Notes under the pieces: model-generated
Told to the model about the DNA's origin: nothing
Database searches by the model: none
What the model saw: only the letters and a program-made list of their open reading frames with translations
Assembly (NCBI RefSeq): GCF_900105155.1
Contig: NZ_LT629762.1
Coordinates: 3,594,501 to 3,658,500, forward strand
Reading direction: 5' to 3'
Length of the DNA stretch: 64,000 bases
Origin: Pseudomonas prosekii
GTDB taxonomy: Bacteria; Pseudomonadota; Gammaproteobacteria; Pseudomonadales; Pseudomonadaceae
Program-made: the position numbers and the translations under genes
Shown: positions 27,705 to 38,572 of the stretch, in pieces
Layout: each line of letters opens with the position of its first letter
Position numbering within the stretch: the stretch's first letter is position 1

Positions 27705-30700
27705 TCGGTGCCCGCATGTTGCGTTTACTGCCTCTGCTGTTGGTTTTAGCGCTGCCGTTTTCGGCGGTGAATGCCGAAGACACCGTCGAGCCGAGCGGCT
27801 ACACGCCGGTCTCCGGTGAAAGCTTTTTCCTGTTGGCGGACAGCAGTTTCGCCGCCGACGAACAAGCGATGGTGCGCCTCGAAGCGCCGGGCCGCGATTA
27901 TCGCCGCTTCCGCATGGAGCCTTACGGCGGCGCCGACATTCGCGTGTATCGCATCGACAAACCGCTGGATTTCCTCAAGCGCCAGAAGAACCTGCATCGC
28001 GTGGTCAGCGACGGCCAGTTCAAGGGTGAAGGGCTGTCGAACACCCTCGCGTACCTGTGGGACAACTGGTACCGCAAGTCTCGTCGCGTGATGCAACGGG
28101 CGTTTTCTTACGAGTCGCGTAAACAAGTCACCGAGGAAGTGCCCGAACTGAAGATGGGCAACGCGATTGCCGCGCCAACGCCCTACGACGCTCAGCCGCA
28201 ATTCGCGCTGATCCCGGGCCTGCCGGTGGTCAGCCAATTCCGTTATCCGCTGTGGGAGGCCAAACCGATCCAGCCGCCGACCGGGGTCAATCTGGACGGT
28301 TCTTCCAGCGAATTCGTCAGCGTCTCGCCGGGCAACGTCTACATTCCGTTGGGTCATCTGAAGCCGGGCCTGTACCTGGTCGAAGCGCTGATCGGCAAGT
28401 ACCGCGCGACCACCATGGTCTTCGTGTCCAACACCGTCGCCGTGAGCAAAATTGCCGGCGATGAACTGCTGGTCTGGGCCGCGCGCAAACACGAAGGCAG
28501 TTCGGTGCCGAAGGTCAATGTGCTGTGGACCGACGGCCTCGGTGTGATGAGCAGCGGCGCGACTGACGCCGATGGTTTGCTGCGTCTCAAACACGTCAGC
28601 CCGGAGCGTTCGTTCGTGATCGGTGAAGACGAAGAGGGCGGGGTGTTCGTCTCGGAAAACTTCTATTACGACAGCGAAATCTACGACACCAAACTCTACG
28701 CCTTCACCGACCGGCCGCTGTACCGGCCGGGCGACTGGGTGTCGCTGAAAATCGTCGGTCGCGAGTTCAAGAACGCCCGCGATTCGGTGGCGCCGAGCGC
28801 TGCCGACGTCAACGTGACCGTGCTTGATGCCACCGGCACAGCCCTGCAAACGCTGGCGCTGAAACTTGATTCCAAATCCGGCACGCAAGGGCGTTTCCAG
28901 TTGCCGGACAACGCGGTGGCGGGCGGTTATGAACTGCGTTTCAGCTACAAGGATCAGGCCTACAGCAGTGCCTTCCGCGTGGCTGAATACATCAAGCCGC
29001 ACTTCGAGATTTCGCTGAACCTGGCCAAACAGGATTACCGCACCGGCGAACCGGTGAAGGGCAATCTGGTGCTGCTGTACCCGGACGGCAAACCGGTGGT
29101 CGGGGCCAAATTGACCCTGAGCCTGCGCGCCCAGCAACTGTCGATGGTCGATAACGAGCTGCAATACCTCGGGCAATTCCCGATCGAGCTGACCAGCACC
29201 GAACTGACCACCGACGCCAAGGGTAACGCGACCCTCGACCTGCCGGCCACCGACAAACCGAGCCGCTACATGCTCAGCGTGTTCGCCAGCGATGGCGCGG
29301 CGTATCGGGTCAAGACCACCAAGGAAATCCTCATCGACCGCGGCGCCGCCAACTTCAGCCTGCGCGCGCCGCAACGGTTCAGCGCGGTGGGCGACAAGGT
29401 TGCGTTCAAATACGCCAACGAGGGCGGCAGCGAGCAAACCAAAGCGGTCACGCCGAGCAGCTACAGCTGGGTGCGTCTGGAAGACCAGAGCACTGGCGAA
29501 GGCAAACTCGCGGCCAAGGACAAAGGCTTCAGCCTCGCGTTCGAGCGGCCGGGCACCTACAACCTGACGTTGAAGGATGAACACGGCCGCGTGATCGGCG
29601 CGACCGGGCATTCGGTCACCGGCGACGGCGTCAAAGCCGTGCCGGGCACCGTCGAAATTGTCTTCGACAAAGCCGAGTACAAGGCTGGCGACGAAGCCCT
29701 CGCCTTGATCACTTTTCCCGAGCCGATCAGCGACGCGCTGTTGTCGCTGGAGCGCGACAAAGTCGAGGCCACGGCGCTGCTGTCCAAGGGCGGCGACTGG
29801 CTGAAAATGGAAAAACTCAGCGAAACCCAATACCGCGCCCGCATTGCGGTGAAGGACAATTTTGCGCCGAACCTGACGTTCTCGGTCCTGTACACCAAGG
29901 GCGGTCAATACAGCTTCCAGAACGCCGGCATCAAGGTGATTGCGCCGCAAATCGACGTGGCGATCGCCACCGATAAAGAGGCTTATCAGCCGGGCGATAC
30001 CGTTTCGGTTGACCTGACAACGCAGTTCGCCGGCAAGCCGATTCCGGCGCACCTGACGGTCAGCGTCGTCGACGAAATGGTTTACGCGCTGCAACCGGAA
30101 GTCGCGCCGACCATCGACCAATTCTTCTACCACCCGCGCCGCAATAACGTGCGCACCAGCGCCAGCCTGTCGTTCATCAGTTACGACGTCGCGTTGCCGG
30201 GCAGCCCCGGCGCGCCGGGCAAAGCCAATCGCAGCGAGCGCGGGGTGAAAGTGCTGGAGCGGCCGCGTCGTGAAGACGTCGACACCGCCGCATGGCAGCC
30301 GGAATTGATCACCGATGCCAACGGCAAAACCCGTTTCACTTTCAAGATGCCGGACTCGCTGACCCGCTGGCGCATCACCGCCCGCGCCATCGCCGATGAC
30401 GGCCAGGTCGGGCAGAAAAAGCAATTCGTCCGTTCGGAAAAACCGCTGTACCTGAAGTGGAGCGGCCCGAGCAAATTCCGCAATGGCGACAAACCGGCAC
30501 TGGGTGTATTCGCCTTCAGTCAGGCGGAAAAGCCGGTCAAAGCCGAGCTGGTGATTCATTACGCCGGCACCGAACAACGGGTGCCGGTAAACCTCAACAA
30601 CGGCATCAATTACATCGCGCTGCCGGCGTTTGCGCTGGCTTCCGGCGACTGGTCCGCAGAGCTGCTGCAGGACGGCAAAACCGCAGATGCGCTGGCCGTG

Positions 30701-32266
30701 CGCCTGACCGCCACCGGTGAAGGCTGGCAGGTGACGCAGAGCCAAAGTCTGGACGTGGCCAGCGGTGATACGCCGCTGACCTTGCCGGCCGACGCTACCG
30801 ACATTCGCCTGCGTCTGGATGACAGTCCGCAAGCGCTGTTCCGCTCGGCGCTGGATGATTTGCTCAGCTATCCGTATGGCGGCGTCGAACAGACGGCCAG
30901 TCGTTTGTTGCCGCTGGGCATCGCTTATCCGGCGTTGTCGAGCAACCCGCAGATTCGCGATCGCTTGCGCCTGATCATGCAAAACAGCCGTCTGCGCCTG
31001 GTGCAAATGGCCGGGCCATCGGCGAGTTTCACTTGGTGGGGCCAGGACGGCGAGCCGGACGCGTTCCTCACCGCTTACGCCTATTACGCCGACTGGTACG
31101 CCAGCAGAGCCCTGGAACTGAGCCTGCCGCCGGAGCATTGGCAGCGGGTGTTGGAGGTGTACGCCAAGCAAGCGCCGAACACGCCGTTGCTGCAACGGGC
31201 GCTGATCCTGTCGTTCGCCAAACAAATGCAATTGCCGGTGAACACGCTGCTCAGCGGCTTGATGGATGATTTGGCGAAGGCTGGCGACGGCAACGGCGCC
31301 ACCCTGATGGACGATGGTCAAGACAGCCTGGTGATGAGCGATCCGGATTCAGCGCTTGGCCTGGCAGCGGCGCGGGCGTTGACCGCTTCGTTGGCGAAGC
31401 AGTCGAAAGTGACGATGCCTGAGGCTTTCAGCCGTCAAGTCGCTGATGCGCAACAGCGTCTGGCCGTGAGTTCGCAGCCGTTCGCCGAGGCCCTCAACCT
31501 GTCGCTGCAACCGTTCGATCAAGCGCAAGCGCAGCAGTTGTTGCAGCGTCTGTTGCCGCAGCAATCGACCCTCGAACGCGCCTTGGCCCTGAGCTGGTTG
31601 CAACGCAGCATCGAGCAGGCGTCGCCGACCATTGCTCTGGCACCCGGTGACGGCTGGAAGAAAAACTACGGCGCGACCGGCGAGATGTATTGGACATGGC
31701 AGGGCGCTACGCCGGTGCCAACCGTGTTGTCGCTGGCCGGGACGCAGGAACGTCCATTGCGCGCGGCGTTGAGCTTCCAGAGTCAGCAACCGCCGGTTGA
31801 TCCGATGGCCGTGACCATCACCCGACGCCTGTCGCGTCTGGTGCCGGGTGACGAAGAGTTCGAATTCAAACTTGAAGCGGTCGGCACTAAGCCGTTGTCC
31901 AGCGACAGCCTGTACCTCGACGAAGTGATCATCACCAGCAAAGCCGCGAAACCGCTGCGCTACGGCATGATCGAAGTGCCGCTGCCACCGGGCGCCGATG
32001 TCGAGCGCACCACGTGGGGCATCAAACTGTCGGGCAAGGCCGGCACCGAACCGACGGCGCTGGAGAAGGCGCGCTTCGAGCCGGGCCAGTTGGCGTATGC
32101 GATTCCGGTGGACGCGCTGAGCGGCGAATTGCGCGTGCGGCACTTGGTGCGCTTCTCGCAAAAAGGCCAGTTCAACCTGCCACCAGTGCGTTTCACCCAG
32201 GTCTACGCGCCACAGCATCAGGCCCAGGAACAGAAACCGGCGCTCGGCCAGGTCACGGTCAACTGA
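27701..32266 (+). CDS. magD: Bacterial alpha-2-macroglobulin (MagD/YfaS)
   Basis: About 1521 residues. A signal peptide ([17 protein letters not shown]) is followed by the MG-domain series typical of macroglobulins, including [20 protein letters not shown] and [20 protein letters not shown], an A2M core ([40 protein letters not shown]) and a thioester-like helical domain. At the expected thioester site (about residue 1060) the sequence is [10 protein letters not shown]: the cysteine of CxEQ is missing, as in YfaS and MagD. It probably traps or guards against proteases, or monitors the envelope, without covalent bonding. Start at 27701 (or 27716). Confidence 0.93.
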   Translation: MIGARMLRLLPLLLVLALPFSAVNAEDTVEPSGYTPVSGESFFLLADSSFAADEQAMVRLEAPGRDYRRFRMEPYGGADIRVYRIDKPLDFLKRQKNLHRVVSDGQFKGEGLSNTLAYLWDNWYRKSRRVMQRAFSYESRKQVTEEVPELKMGNAIAAPTPYDAQPQFALIPGLPVVSQFRYPLWEAKPIQPPTGVNLDGSSSEFVSVSPGNVYIPLGHLKPGLYLVEALIGKYRATTMVFVSNTVAVSKIAGDELLVWAARKHEGSSVPKVNVLWTDGLGVMSSGATDADGLLRLKHVSPERSFVIGEDEEGGVFVSENFYYDSEIYDTKLYAFTDRPLYRPGDWVSLKIVGREFKNARDSVAPSAADVNVTVLDATGTALQTLALKLDSKSGTQGRFQLPDNAVAGGYELRFSYKDQAYSSAFRVAEYIKPHFEISLNLAKQDYRTGEPVKGNLVLLYPDGKPVVGAKLTLSLRAQQLSMVDNELQYLGQFPIELTSTELTTDAKGNATLDLPATDKPSRYMLSVFASDGAAYRVKTTKEILIDRGAANFSLRAPQRFSAVGDKVAFKYANEGGSEQTKAVTPSSYSWVRLEDQSTGEGKLAAKDKGFSLAFERPGTYNLTLKDEHGRVIGATGHSVTGDGVKAVPGTVEIVFDKAEYKAGDEALALITFPEPISDALLSLERDKVEATALLSKGGDWLKMEKLSETQYRARIAVKDNFAPNLTFSVLYTKGGQYSFQNAGIKVIAPQIDVAIATDKEAYQPGDTVSVDLTTQFAGKPIPAHLTVSVVDEMVYALQPEVAPTIDQFFYHPRRNNVRTSASLSFISYDVALPGSPGAPGKANRSERGVKVLERPRREDVDTAAWQPELITDANGKTRFTFKMPDSLTRWRITARAIADDGQVGQKKQFVRSEKPLYLKWSGPSKFRNGDKPALGVFAFSQAEKPVKAELVIHYAGTEQRVPVNLNNGINYIALPAFALASGDWSAELLQDGKTADALAVRLTATGEGWQVTQSQSLDVASGDTPLTLPADATDIRLRLDDSPQALFRSALDDLLSYPYGGVEQTASRLLPLGIAYPALSSNPQIRDRLRLIMQNSRLRLVQMAGPSASFTWWGQDGEPDAFLTAYAYYADWYASRALELSLPPEHWQRVLEVYAKQAPNTPLLQRALILSFAKQMQLPVNTLLSGLMDDLAKAGDGNGATLMDDGQDSLVMSDPDSALGLAAARALTASLAKQSKVTMPEAFSRQVADAQQRLAVSSQPFAEALNLSLQPFDQAQAQQLLQRLLPQQSTLERALALSWLQRSIEQASPTIALAPGDGWKKNYGATGEMYWTWQGATPVPTVLSLAGTQERPLRAALSFQSQQPPVDPMAVTITRRLSRLVPGDEEFEFKLEAVGTKPLSSDSLYLDEVIITSKAAKPLRYGMIEVPLPPGADVERTTWGIKLSGKAGTEPTALEKARFEPGQLAYAIPVDALSGELRVRHLVRFSQKGQFNLPPVRFTQVYAPQHQAQEQKPALGQVTVN

Positions 32267-32267
32267 C

Positions 32268-33887
32268 ATGACCCGGCGGCTGGTCTGGTGGCTGCTGTGT
32301 TTGCTCCCTGCGCTGGCGACAGCGCAGGACGAACCCTTGCGACTGGGCTTCAACGGTGAATTGCTATCGCTGAACCGCACGCAATTGATCTCGCGCGAAC
32401 CGCTGCCAGCGGATCTGCAAACGCCGTTGGGCAGTCTGTGGAAGCTGTTTGTCTACGCGTGGCTGGTCGATACCGGCGCTGATGAACCCGCTTATGCATG
32501 TCGCGGCCAGTCGAAGGAAGAAGTTTATTGCTGCACGGCTGGCGGCAAGATTTCGCGCGATCAGGCGTTGGTCAAATCCTGTGGGTTGTATTTTGAGCCC
32601 GCGCGGTTGGGCATTAATGCTGCGGATTGGCGCACGTATTGGCAGTCGCGCCAGGCGCCGGAGTGGTTGCTCAGCTTGCCGTCGTTGCAACCGGCGACAC
32701 GGGTTTCCGTGGCTGAATTGTTGAAAGTGCTGGCGCTGATGCCGGCGCAGGATCAAGCGCGGCGCGTGTTGCTGGACGTGGTGTTGAGCGCGGCGGACGG
32801 CAATGTCGTCGGTGAACTCGGCGGCCGCTTGCGGGTGAAAACCTGGAGCTGGCTGGGCGATCAGGACCCGGCGTCGCGCCAAGGTGGTTTTGCCGGGTGG
32901 CTGGCGGATGGCACACCGATCTGGGCCGGTGGTCGCGGCACCAGTCAAATGGTCCTGCGCCATTACGGCGAAGCACTGGCGGCGGTGCTGCCGGTCGCTT
33001 GGCCGCTGGATGCCGGGCGCTGTGTGGAAGTCGGGTTGTTTTCCCGCTATCCGATTGGCCGGGTGTTGGCGGGTGATCGGGTGGTGTCTGGCGGGCCGTT
33101 GCAGGGCGACTATCGAGTTGAATTCGCCAACGGCAATCAGCTGGATATTCACAGCGATGGCGAGCTGTTTTTGCTCGGTGACAAACTTGTCGCCCGCTTG
33201 GATCGCGAGGAATACGTCGCCCGTGTGCTGCAGCGCGAGGCCAAGTCCGAGCCCGCAGAGGCTGCCAAAGCGCTGGCCATCGCGATCCGCACTTACTTGC
33301 TGCAAAACGCCACGCGCAACGGCGACTGCCTGAGCATCGACGACAGCAGCAGCCGCCAACGCGTTGCGCCACGCCCGGCGACCACGCAATCGCGCAACAT
33401 CGCCGCATGGACCAGCGACCTGGTCCTGGCCGGCAGCACGGTCACCTATCACTCCGACCAGCCCGGCCCGGACAAACTGTCTTGGCAGCAAGCCGTCGAA
33501 CAAGCCAACGCCGGTCAACGATACGACGCCATCCTGCTGCACGCCTACCCGCGCGCCAGCCTCAGCCGCTGGGACAATCCCGTGGCCTCCTGCGAAGCAT
33601 TGCCCGCCGCGCAAGACTGGCTGCAGAAACAGCGGCGTGGCTGGCGTGCGCGGTTGGAGGGCGAGGTCGGCTACAACGAAATCAGCAGTTTTGCCGTTTG
33701 CCGCCTCGCCTTCGGCCGCCCCTATGTCGACCGCGAACGCCAGCGCATTTACGTGCGCGGCGTGCTGTCGCTGCAAGACCGCCTCGACCTGACCCACGAA
33801 TACCTGCACCTGGCCTTCGAAGCACACCCCAACGGCCAGGATGAAAACTACATCGAAGGGCTCGCCCGCCACCTCTTGCTGGAATAG
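32268..33887 (+). CDS. magE: DUF2300 (YfaQ-like) multidomain envelope protein, mag operon gene 5
   Basis: A 539-residue exported protein (signal ends LPALATAQDE). Three peptidoglycan-type parts can be seen. Residues 50-200 resemble a degenerate penicillin-binding fold, with an SxxK (SLWK, 56-59), SCG (104-106) in place of SxN and KTWS (191-194) in place of KTG. Residues 313-345 match SpoIID (EYVARVLQREAKSEPAEAAK). The last 30 residues contain HEYLH (510-514), an HExxH metallopeptidase-like motif. Whether any site is active is unknown. It follows magD by one base. Confidence 0.8.
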   Translation: MTRRLVWWLLCLLPALATAQDEPLRLGFNGELLSLNRTQLISREPLPADLQTPLGSLWKLFVYAWLVDTGADEPAYACRGQSKEEVYCCTAGGKISRDQALVKSCGLYFEPARLGINAADWRTYWQSRQAPEWLLSLPSLQPATRVSVAELLKVLALMPAQDQARRVLLDVVLSAADGNVVGELGGRLRVKTWSWLGDQDPASRQGGFAGWLADGTPIWAGGRGTSQMVLRHYGEALAAVLPVAWPLDAGRCVEVGLFSRYPIGRVLAGDRVVSGGPLQGDYRVEFANGNQLDIHSDGELFLLGDKLVARLDREEYVARVLQREAKSEPAEAAKALAIAIRTYLLQNATRNGDCLSIDDSSSRQRVAPRPATTQSRNIAAWTSDLVLAGSTVTYHSDQPGPDKLSWQQAVEQANAGQRYDAILLHAYPRASLSRWDNPVASCEALPAAQDWLQKQRRGWRARLEGEVGYNEISSFAVCRLAFGRPYVDRERQRIYVRGVLSLQDRLDLTHEYLHLAFEAHPNGQDENYIEGLARHLLLE

Positions 33888-33890
33888 GCC

Positions 33891-34700
33891 ATGAAACTCC
33901 GTTATCCACAGGTCCTCCTGTTCCTCTGTACTTTCGCCGTACTGCCGACGACCCTCGCCGCCGCCGTCACCCTCGACACCCCGGTCGGCGGCTGGCGCAC
34001 CGGCGCCGCTGAAGGCGAAGGTGAAAACTTTCGTCAGCCGGTCAATTACCCGGCCTCCTCGGTGAACACCCCGGTCGGCCAAGCCAACACCGCGCGCATC
34101 ACCGGCCAAATCAACGCCACGCCGAAATCCAGCGAGCCGGGCCGATTAATCGTCAACGGCGTGAGCATGCCGCTGAAGATCGATGCGGCTGGCGGTTTTG
34201 ATCGCCCGTTCTCCTTTCCGAACGGCAGCAACAGCGTCGAAGTCCGCAGCCCTGACGGCCAGCAGCGCCATCGCACCCAATTCCTCAACACCAGCGGCGG
34301 CGCCACTCCAGCCAAATTGCGCGTGTTGCTGGCATGGGACAGCGACGGCACCGACCTCGACCTGCACCTGATCACCCCGGACGGCGCACACATCTGGTAC
34401 GGCGAACGCGCCGCCCCCAACGGCGCCGCACTGGACGTCGACGTCACCACCGGCTACGGCCCGGAAATCTTCGCCATGCCGGCACCGCTCAAAGGCCAGT
34501 ATTTGGTGTACGTGAATTATTTTGGTGGCGGGTATAGGAATGATGAAGAAGGGCAGGAAGACGCAGTGCAAGCGCTGACGACTGCGCAGGTGACGGTGAT
34601 TACCGAAGAAGGGACGCCGAACGAGAAGATGGAGGCTTTCTTGGTGCCGATGCGGGCGGTGGGGGAGTTGACGTTGGTTAAGGGGTTTAGTTATCCGTGA
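33891..34700 (+). CDS. magF: DUF2135 (YfaP-like) exported protein, mag operon gene 6
   Basis: A 269-residue exported protein with a signal peptide (VLLFLCTFAVLPTTLAAA). It is a clear paralogue of the first gene: VTLDTPVGGWRTG, NGVSMPLKIDAAGGFDRPFS, then LLAWDSDGTDLDLHLITPDG and GQYLVYVNYFGGGY. The last 200 bases have lower GC than the rest of the operon, which may mark an edge of the adjacent foreign-looking region. It closes the mag operon, three bases after magE. Confidence 0.82.
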   Translation: MKLRYPQVLLFLCTFAVLPTTLAAAVTLDTPVGGWRTGAAEGEGENFRQPVNYPASSVNTPVGQANTARITGQINATPKSSEPGRLIVNGVSMPLKIDAAGGFDRPFSFPNGSNSVEVRSPDGQQRHRTQFLNTSGGATPAKLRVLLAWDSDGTDLDLHLITPDGAHIWYGERAAPNGAALDVDVTTGYGPEIFAMPAPLKGQYLVYVNYFGGGYRNDEEGQEDAVQALTTAQVTVITEEGTPNEKMEAFLVPMRAVGELTLVKGFSYP

Positions 34701-34707
34701 GGGTCCA

Positions 34708-34728
34708 TTGGGCAGCAGGCTTGCCCAA
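34708..34728 (+). terminator. Hairpin after the mag operon, possible terminator
   Basis: TTGGGCA, loop GCAGGCT, TGCCCAA, followed by ATTTG. The stem is perfect over 7 bp but has no proper T-run. The remaining bases to 34866 hold no gene that I can support. Confidence 0.45.
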
Positions 34729-34866
34729 ATTTGAGCAATGGAGGACTGACCCGACACAGATACGTAAATACCCAGCACAGAGGGCCACAACCTTGAAGAC
34801 TACCTGGGTCAACGACTTCTCGGAAGCTGGGTCAATTCCTCATCAGCGCCAGCAGACCAGGTTCCC

Positions 34867-35952
34867 TCAGAGCGCAAATCGTATCCGGGATTCACGGCGT
34901 TGTGCCGGAGGTAACGCTTCTCCCCGTCTCACGGCGGCCAGTAGCTGATCGACCCCGATGTGCACGGCATCGGCTTGCACGTTGGACGGCTTGAAGTTCG
35001 CTACGTTATCGAGACCTTGCCGGTGCGCCTGAATGATTTTCACGTCCTGACGAATAACGATACGGGTGTACAGATGAATGAACGGACGCAACAGGCGCAG
35101 TACCCAGCGGGGTAGCCGGAAGCGGTAGGCGATGTAGGTATAGACGCGCGACTGTCGTGAATCGATGGGTGTGATCTGGCTGATGATGAAGAACGCCGAA
35201 CAGTCGCCCCAGCGGTAGTCGCAGCGCGTAACGTTGGGCGCAAAAAAACGATCCGTGTGCACCAATGGCTCGCCGTCGGGGTTACTGAGCCAGTTCAGGA
35301 AACCGATCTTGTCTCCGTCATCGTGATAGGTCACTTCAACGCTCTGCGCTTTACACGCGAGCGTGGCCTCCATTGTTCGCCCCGTGCTGGATCTGAAGAT
35401 GCCTTCGTGCACAAACACAGTGTGGGGTACGTCCATGAAGTTCTGCACGAGGCTACCGACATCTGCCTCGAACGTGTTGATCATGAAATAGGACTGCCAG
35501 GGTTTTTCGCCGTAGACCGGTAGCTTGAACACAGGTTTTTGCTGCGGGTTGCCCGTGCCGGTGTAGACCCAGACGAGTCCGTCCTGTTCTTGCACCGCAA
35601 AGTGACGCTGGCGGTATCGATACGCGGGCGAAGTCGATGTACACGGCATATCGCCGACGCTGGGGATATGCACCACCTGCCCCTGAGCGTCGTAGCGCCA
35701 GCCGTGGTAAGGGCACACCAGGCAATCGTCGGCAATCTTGCCCGCCGATAAGCGCGTTCCGCGGTGCACGCACTGGTCGAGCAACGCTGCTGCCCGTCCG
35801 TCACGCTGGCGAAATAGCACCAGGTTCAGGCCCAGAATCTTCGCGCGGTAAGGTTTGTTTTTGCGCAGTTCTTTCTGTGCGCACGCCACATACCATTGTT
35901 CGAGGGTGCCATCGTCCGGCGTCTCAAGAAGATTATTCAAAGGTGCCGACAT
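34867..35952 (-). CDS. Rieske-type non-heme iron oxygenase
   Basis: A 361-residue oxygenase alpha-subunit-type protein. The Rieske [2Fe-2S] site is CVHRG (C61, H63) and CPYHGW (C80, H83), 17 bases apart in the family pattern. The mononuclear iron region matches NxxDxxHxxxxH exactly: N171, D174, H177 and H182 (NFMDVPHTVFVH). This suggests a monooxygenase or desaturase of a hydrophobic ring substrate, of the KshA/DAF-36 or VanA type; no reductase gene is nearby. It overlaps the GH3 gene by 16 bases, so the two belong together. The product is unknown. Confidence 0.85.
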   Translation of the reverse strand: MSAPLNNLLETPDDGTLEQWYVACAQKELRKNKPYRAKILGLNLVLFRQRDGRAAALLDQCVHRGTRLSAGKIADDCLVCPYHGWRYDAQGQVVHIPSVGDMPCTSTSPAYRYRQRHFAVQEQDGLVWVYTGTGNPQQKPVFKLPVYGEKPWQSYFMINTFEADVGSLVQNFMDVPHTVFVHEGIFRSSTGRTMEATLACKAQSVEVTYHDDGDKIGFLNWLSNPDGEPLVHTDRFFAPNVTRCDYRWGDCSAFFIISQITPIDSRQSRVYTYIAYRFRLPRWVLRLLRPFIHLYTRIVIRQDVKIIQAHRQGLDNVANFKPSNVQADAVHIGVDQLLAAVRRGEALPPAQRRESRIRFAL

Positions 35953-37538
35953 GAGCTTTCCGTTAGAGCGAGAAGGGCTTCGGCTGTCTCCAGCCGATTG
36001 ATAAGTGAACGCGGCTTGAAGTCGCCCGCACGGATGCCGCTCAACTCCGCCGCCTGCTGCAATACGTGCGCGAGCTGATCAGCACCGCCGTCGAGCAGGC
36101 GCATCTGCACAGGTCCCAGTTGCCCGAGTCGGCGTGCCTGGCAGTAATGAAAGGCGTCGGACAGTGCCGTCTCGATCGTCAGCGCCAAGGCACTGGCATC
36201 AAGGTGGCGGGATGTCGCAACCAGCGCCGTGTAATGCGGTGGCGACGCGTAGGCATTGGGGATCAGGCAGGCGGCGCCTTTTGTGGCCAGGCAACGGTCG
36301 AACAGGTTCTGCACGATTTGCTCATCGAGTTTTTCTCCGACCAGATCACTGGTTCCCGTGGCACGTCCCACGAACTCGACCCGTGGCGTGGCCCCCGACA
36401 TGCCGACGACGCGGACCCGATCGCCCAATGCATAGCGGTACAAGCCGCCACCGGTGGTCAGCAGGACCTGCGCCGTTTCTCCCAGGCGTAACGAATGAGC
36501 ATGGCGCAGGGCGCCGTCTTCGCAGAGAAACTCCAGATAATGGCTGCCGATCGCCAACGGGCATCCAGGCCCGTCGCCGAATGGAACGCTCACGACGCCT
36601 TCGGTGGCAAAAAGACTTTTCGGCAGCCACTGCGTTTGCGGAAAACGCACGGCCAGTTGCGTGAAGTAGTGAAGGCTGGGGCCCTCCATCCAGCAACTGA
36701 CGGCGGCCAGTCGTGGCCATAATTCGGTGCATACTCCTTGGGATCTCGCTCGGCGCAATGCTGACTGGCGCGACGCTGGAAGCGCGGCTTCCAGCCATGC
36801 AAACGTCTGCACATGTTCGGGCGTTTCGCCGTCGAACAGTGGCTGCAACAGGCTGGTCAGGAAGGTCGGGCTCCACACACTGATAAAGCTCAGATCGGCA
36901 TCGGCCAGCAAGGCGAGGAGGGTCTGCCGGCGCCATTGCGACAACTCACCGCTGAACTCGGGAATCAACAAAGTCCCTGCCAGACCGGCCAGATGACTGC
37001 CGTGCAAATACGCCAGATCACTGGCCGACCCGATGCAAATGCCATTGGGTCCCGCCACTGGCGTTTGCAAGGGCGGCGACATCGACCAGTAGCTTGATCC
37101 GTGGCTTATTCCGGGCACCTGACGATGCATGTCGGCTAGCCACACGGTCAGCGCGCTGTGCATTTCTGCGAGGAAGGCGCGCGTATAGGGAATCGCTTTC
37201 TGCAGCGCGCTGTTTCCGCTCGTACGCTCGAAGAACAGCGGAGGGGAGGAGGTCAGAATCGCTTCGGATTCATTTTGCGCGCGCTCGATCCACGGCTGCA
37301 GTTGCGCGTAATTGTGGATCGGTACGTTATCGCGAAACTGCGTCGAGTCATGCAGCCGAGCAAAGTGGTGGGCGCGGCCGAATGCGCAATCACGATTGGC
37401 TTCGAGCAGTCGCAGCAATGCCCGCTCTTGCGTCGATTGCGGTTGCTCGAGTTGCGCGTGCCATTGATCGAGCGTGGGCTTGGCGCGTTCCAGAAAGGTC
37501 TGCCACAGCGCGCGTTTGACATCCATGTGGGCGCTCAT
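35937..37538 (-). CDS. GH3-family acyl-acid amido synthetase
   Basis: A 533-residue adenylate-forming enzyme of the GH3 family, which joins a carboxylic acid to an amine by way of an acyl-AMP. The ATP motifs are ERTSGNSALQKAIPYT (residues 104-119), FATEGVVSVPFG and GLYRYALGDRVRVVG, followed by GTSDLVGEKLDE. GH3 proteins are best known from plants (jasmonate and auxin conjugation) and are rare and poorly studied in bacteria. Which acid and amine it uses cannot be read. It overlaps both neighbours, so an operon of desaturase, GH3 and Rieske oxygenase is firmly indicated. Confidence 0.88.
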   Translation of the reverse strand: MSAHMDVKRALWQTFLERAKPTLDQWHAQLEQPQSTQERALLRLLEANRDCAFGRAHHFARLHDSTQFRDNVPIHNYAQLQPWIERAQNESEAILTSSPPLFFERTSGNSALQKAIPYTRAFLAEMHSALTVWLADMHRQVPGISHGSSYWSMSPPLQTPVAGPNGICIGSASDLAYLHGSHLAGLAGTLLIPEFSGELSQWRRQTLLALLADADLSFISVWSPTFLTSLLQPLFDGETPEHVQTFAWLEAALPASRQSALRRARSQGVCTELWPRLAAVSCWMEGPSLHYFTQLAVRFPQTQWLPKSLFATEGVVSVPFGDGPGCPLAIGSHYLEFLCEDGALRHAHSLRLGETAQVLLTTGGGLYRYALGDRVRVVGMSGATPRVEFVGRATGTSDLVGEKLDEQIVQNLFDRCLATKGAACLIPNAYASPPHYTALVATSRHLDASALALTIETALSDAFHYCQARRLGQLGPVQMRLLDGGADQLAHVLQQAAELSGIRAGDFKPRSLINRLETAEALLALTESSCRHL

Positions 37539-38467
37539 CAGAAGTAAGTCTTGTCCAGTTGCTTCAAGTCATCGGGTAACCGCTGGGGCGGCAGAAAAAC
37601 CTGCAGCCAGCCATACCAGAGCGGCCGCGTTTCTTTCAGGTTAGAGGCTTCATGCATCTGCTGCCAATGCATGGCCGAGTGCCGATGATGGGTCAGGTTG
37701 TAGTTGAAGTTCAAAAACGCCCAGCGCACCAGATGCGGGGCCCGCATGTTATAGGCGCCCTCTACGACATCCAGCGGCGTGCGCATGTGGTACACCCACT
37801 GCAGCGACGACCAGGAAAATGCAAAAGCGAGATAGGCGATGAGCACAACGTGCCACGTCCATCCCAGCAAGAGTCCGATCGATAACCACGCGGCGACGCC
37901 GGCAATGACTTCCCGGCGGATGCGTTTGAAGTCGGCGCTGGAGAAATCCTTGAAAGCCGCGGCATAAGTATTGACCTCTGCGGTTTGCGACCACTTGTCC
38001 GTGATGCGGGCCGGCAGCACCGGCAATAAAAGGCTGCCGACAAACGCCGCCAGCCAGATACCGCCGAGCACCGCAAAGTAGTACTCGATACGCTTGCGCC
38101 ACAGCGACTCATCCGCGACCGCGAAGTCGGCCAGCTCTGCGCGTGTGCGATTGCGCACATGATGCCCCAGATGGTTGATATGGATCAGCGTGGCCGAGGC
38201 GCCAAAAAGGGTAGAAGCCCACCACATGACGAAGTAGTTGAGTGATTTGCGACTGTGCGCCAAGCCATGGAAGGACTCGTGCATCATCGAGAAGACACCT
38301 TGCATGACCAGACAGAAAGGAACGAGCACCAGCCATTTGAGCCAACCCGCATCAGTGTGGGAAAGCCAGGTCAGGGTCGCGCCCCAAAACAGCGTCTGCA
38401 GCGCCAGAACACACAGATTGCTCACGTCGAAACGACGCGTTTGCGAAATGTCACTGGAACTGCGCAT
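37538..38467 (-). CDS. Membrane fatty acid desaturase
   Basis: A 309-residue integral membrane di-iron enzyme. Three histidine boxes are present: HESFH (63-67), HLGHH (99-103) and NLTHHRHSAMHW near residue 257. Two hydrophobic helix pairs lie between the boxes. The family includes acyl-lipid and carotenoid-type desaturases and hydroxylases, so it may desaturate or hydroxylate a lipid chain. It is the first gene of the minus-strand operon and its stop overlaps the GH3 start by one base. It is divergent from the PF10118 gene. Confidence 0.87.
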   Translation of the reverse strand: MRSSSDISQTRRFDVSNLCVLALQTLFWGATLTWLSHTDAGWLKWLVLVPFCLVMQGVFSMMHESFHGLAHSRKSLNYFVMWWASTLFGASATLIHINHLGHHVRNRTRAELADFAVADESLWRKRIEYYFAVLGGIWLAAFVGSLLLPVLPARITDKWSQTAEVNTYAAAFKDFSSADFKRIRREVIAGVAAWLSIGLLLGWTWHVVLIAYLAFAFSWSSLQWVYHMRTPLDVVEGAYNMRAPHLVRWAFLNFNYNLTHHRHSAMHWQQMHEASNLKETRPLWYGWLQVFLPPQRLPDDLKQLDKTYF

Positions 38468-38572
38468 ATGGGCTCCTTGAGAAAGGTCGAGTCAAAAAGT
38501 ATACCGCCCTGACCGCTTCACTAACGATCAATTGCTGGCGTGTCGGGGCAACGAGGAACCGCAGAAAACTTT

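Noticed and set aside
27746..31321. A 1191-codon open frame antisense to magD
   Set aside because: It is a shadow of the high-GC magD coding frame; magD has clear domains, while the antisense product has no recognisable motif.
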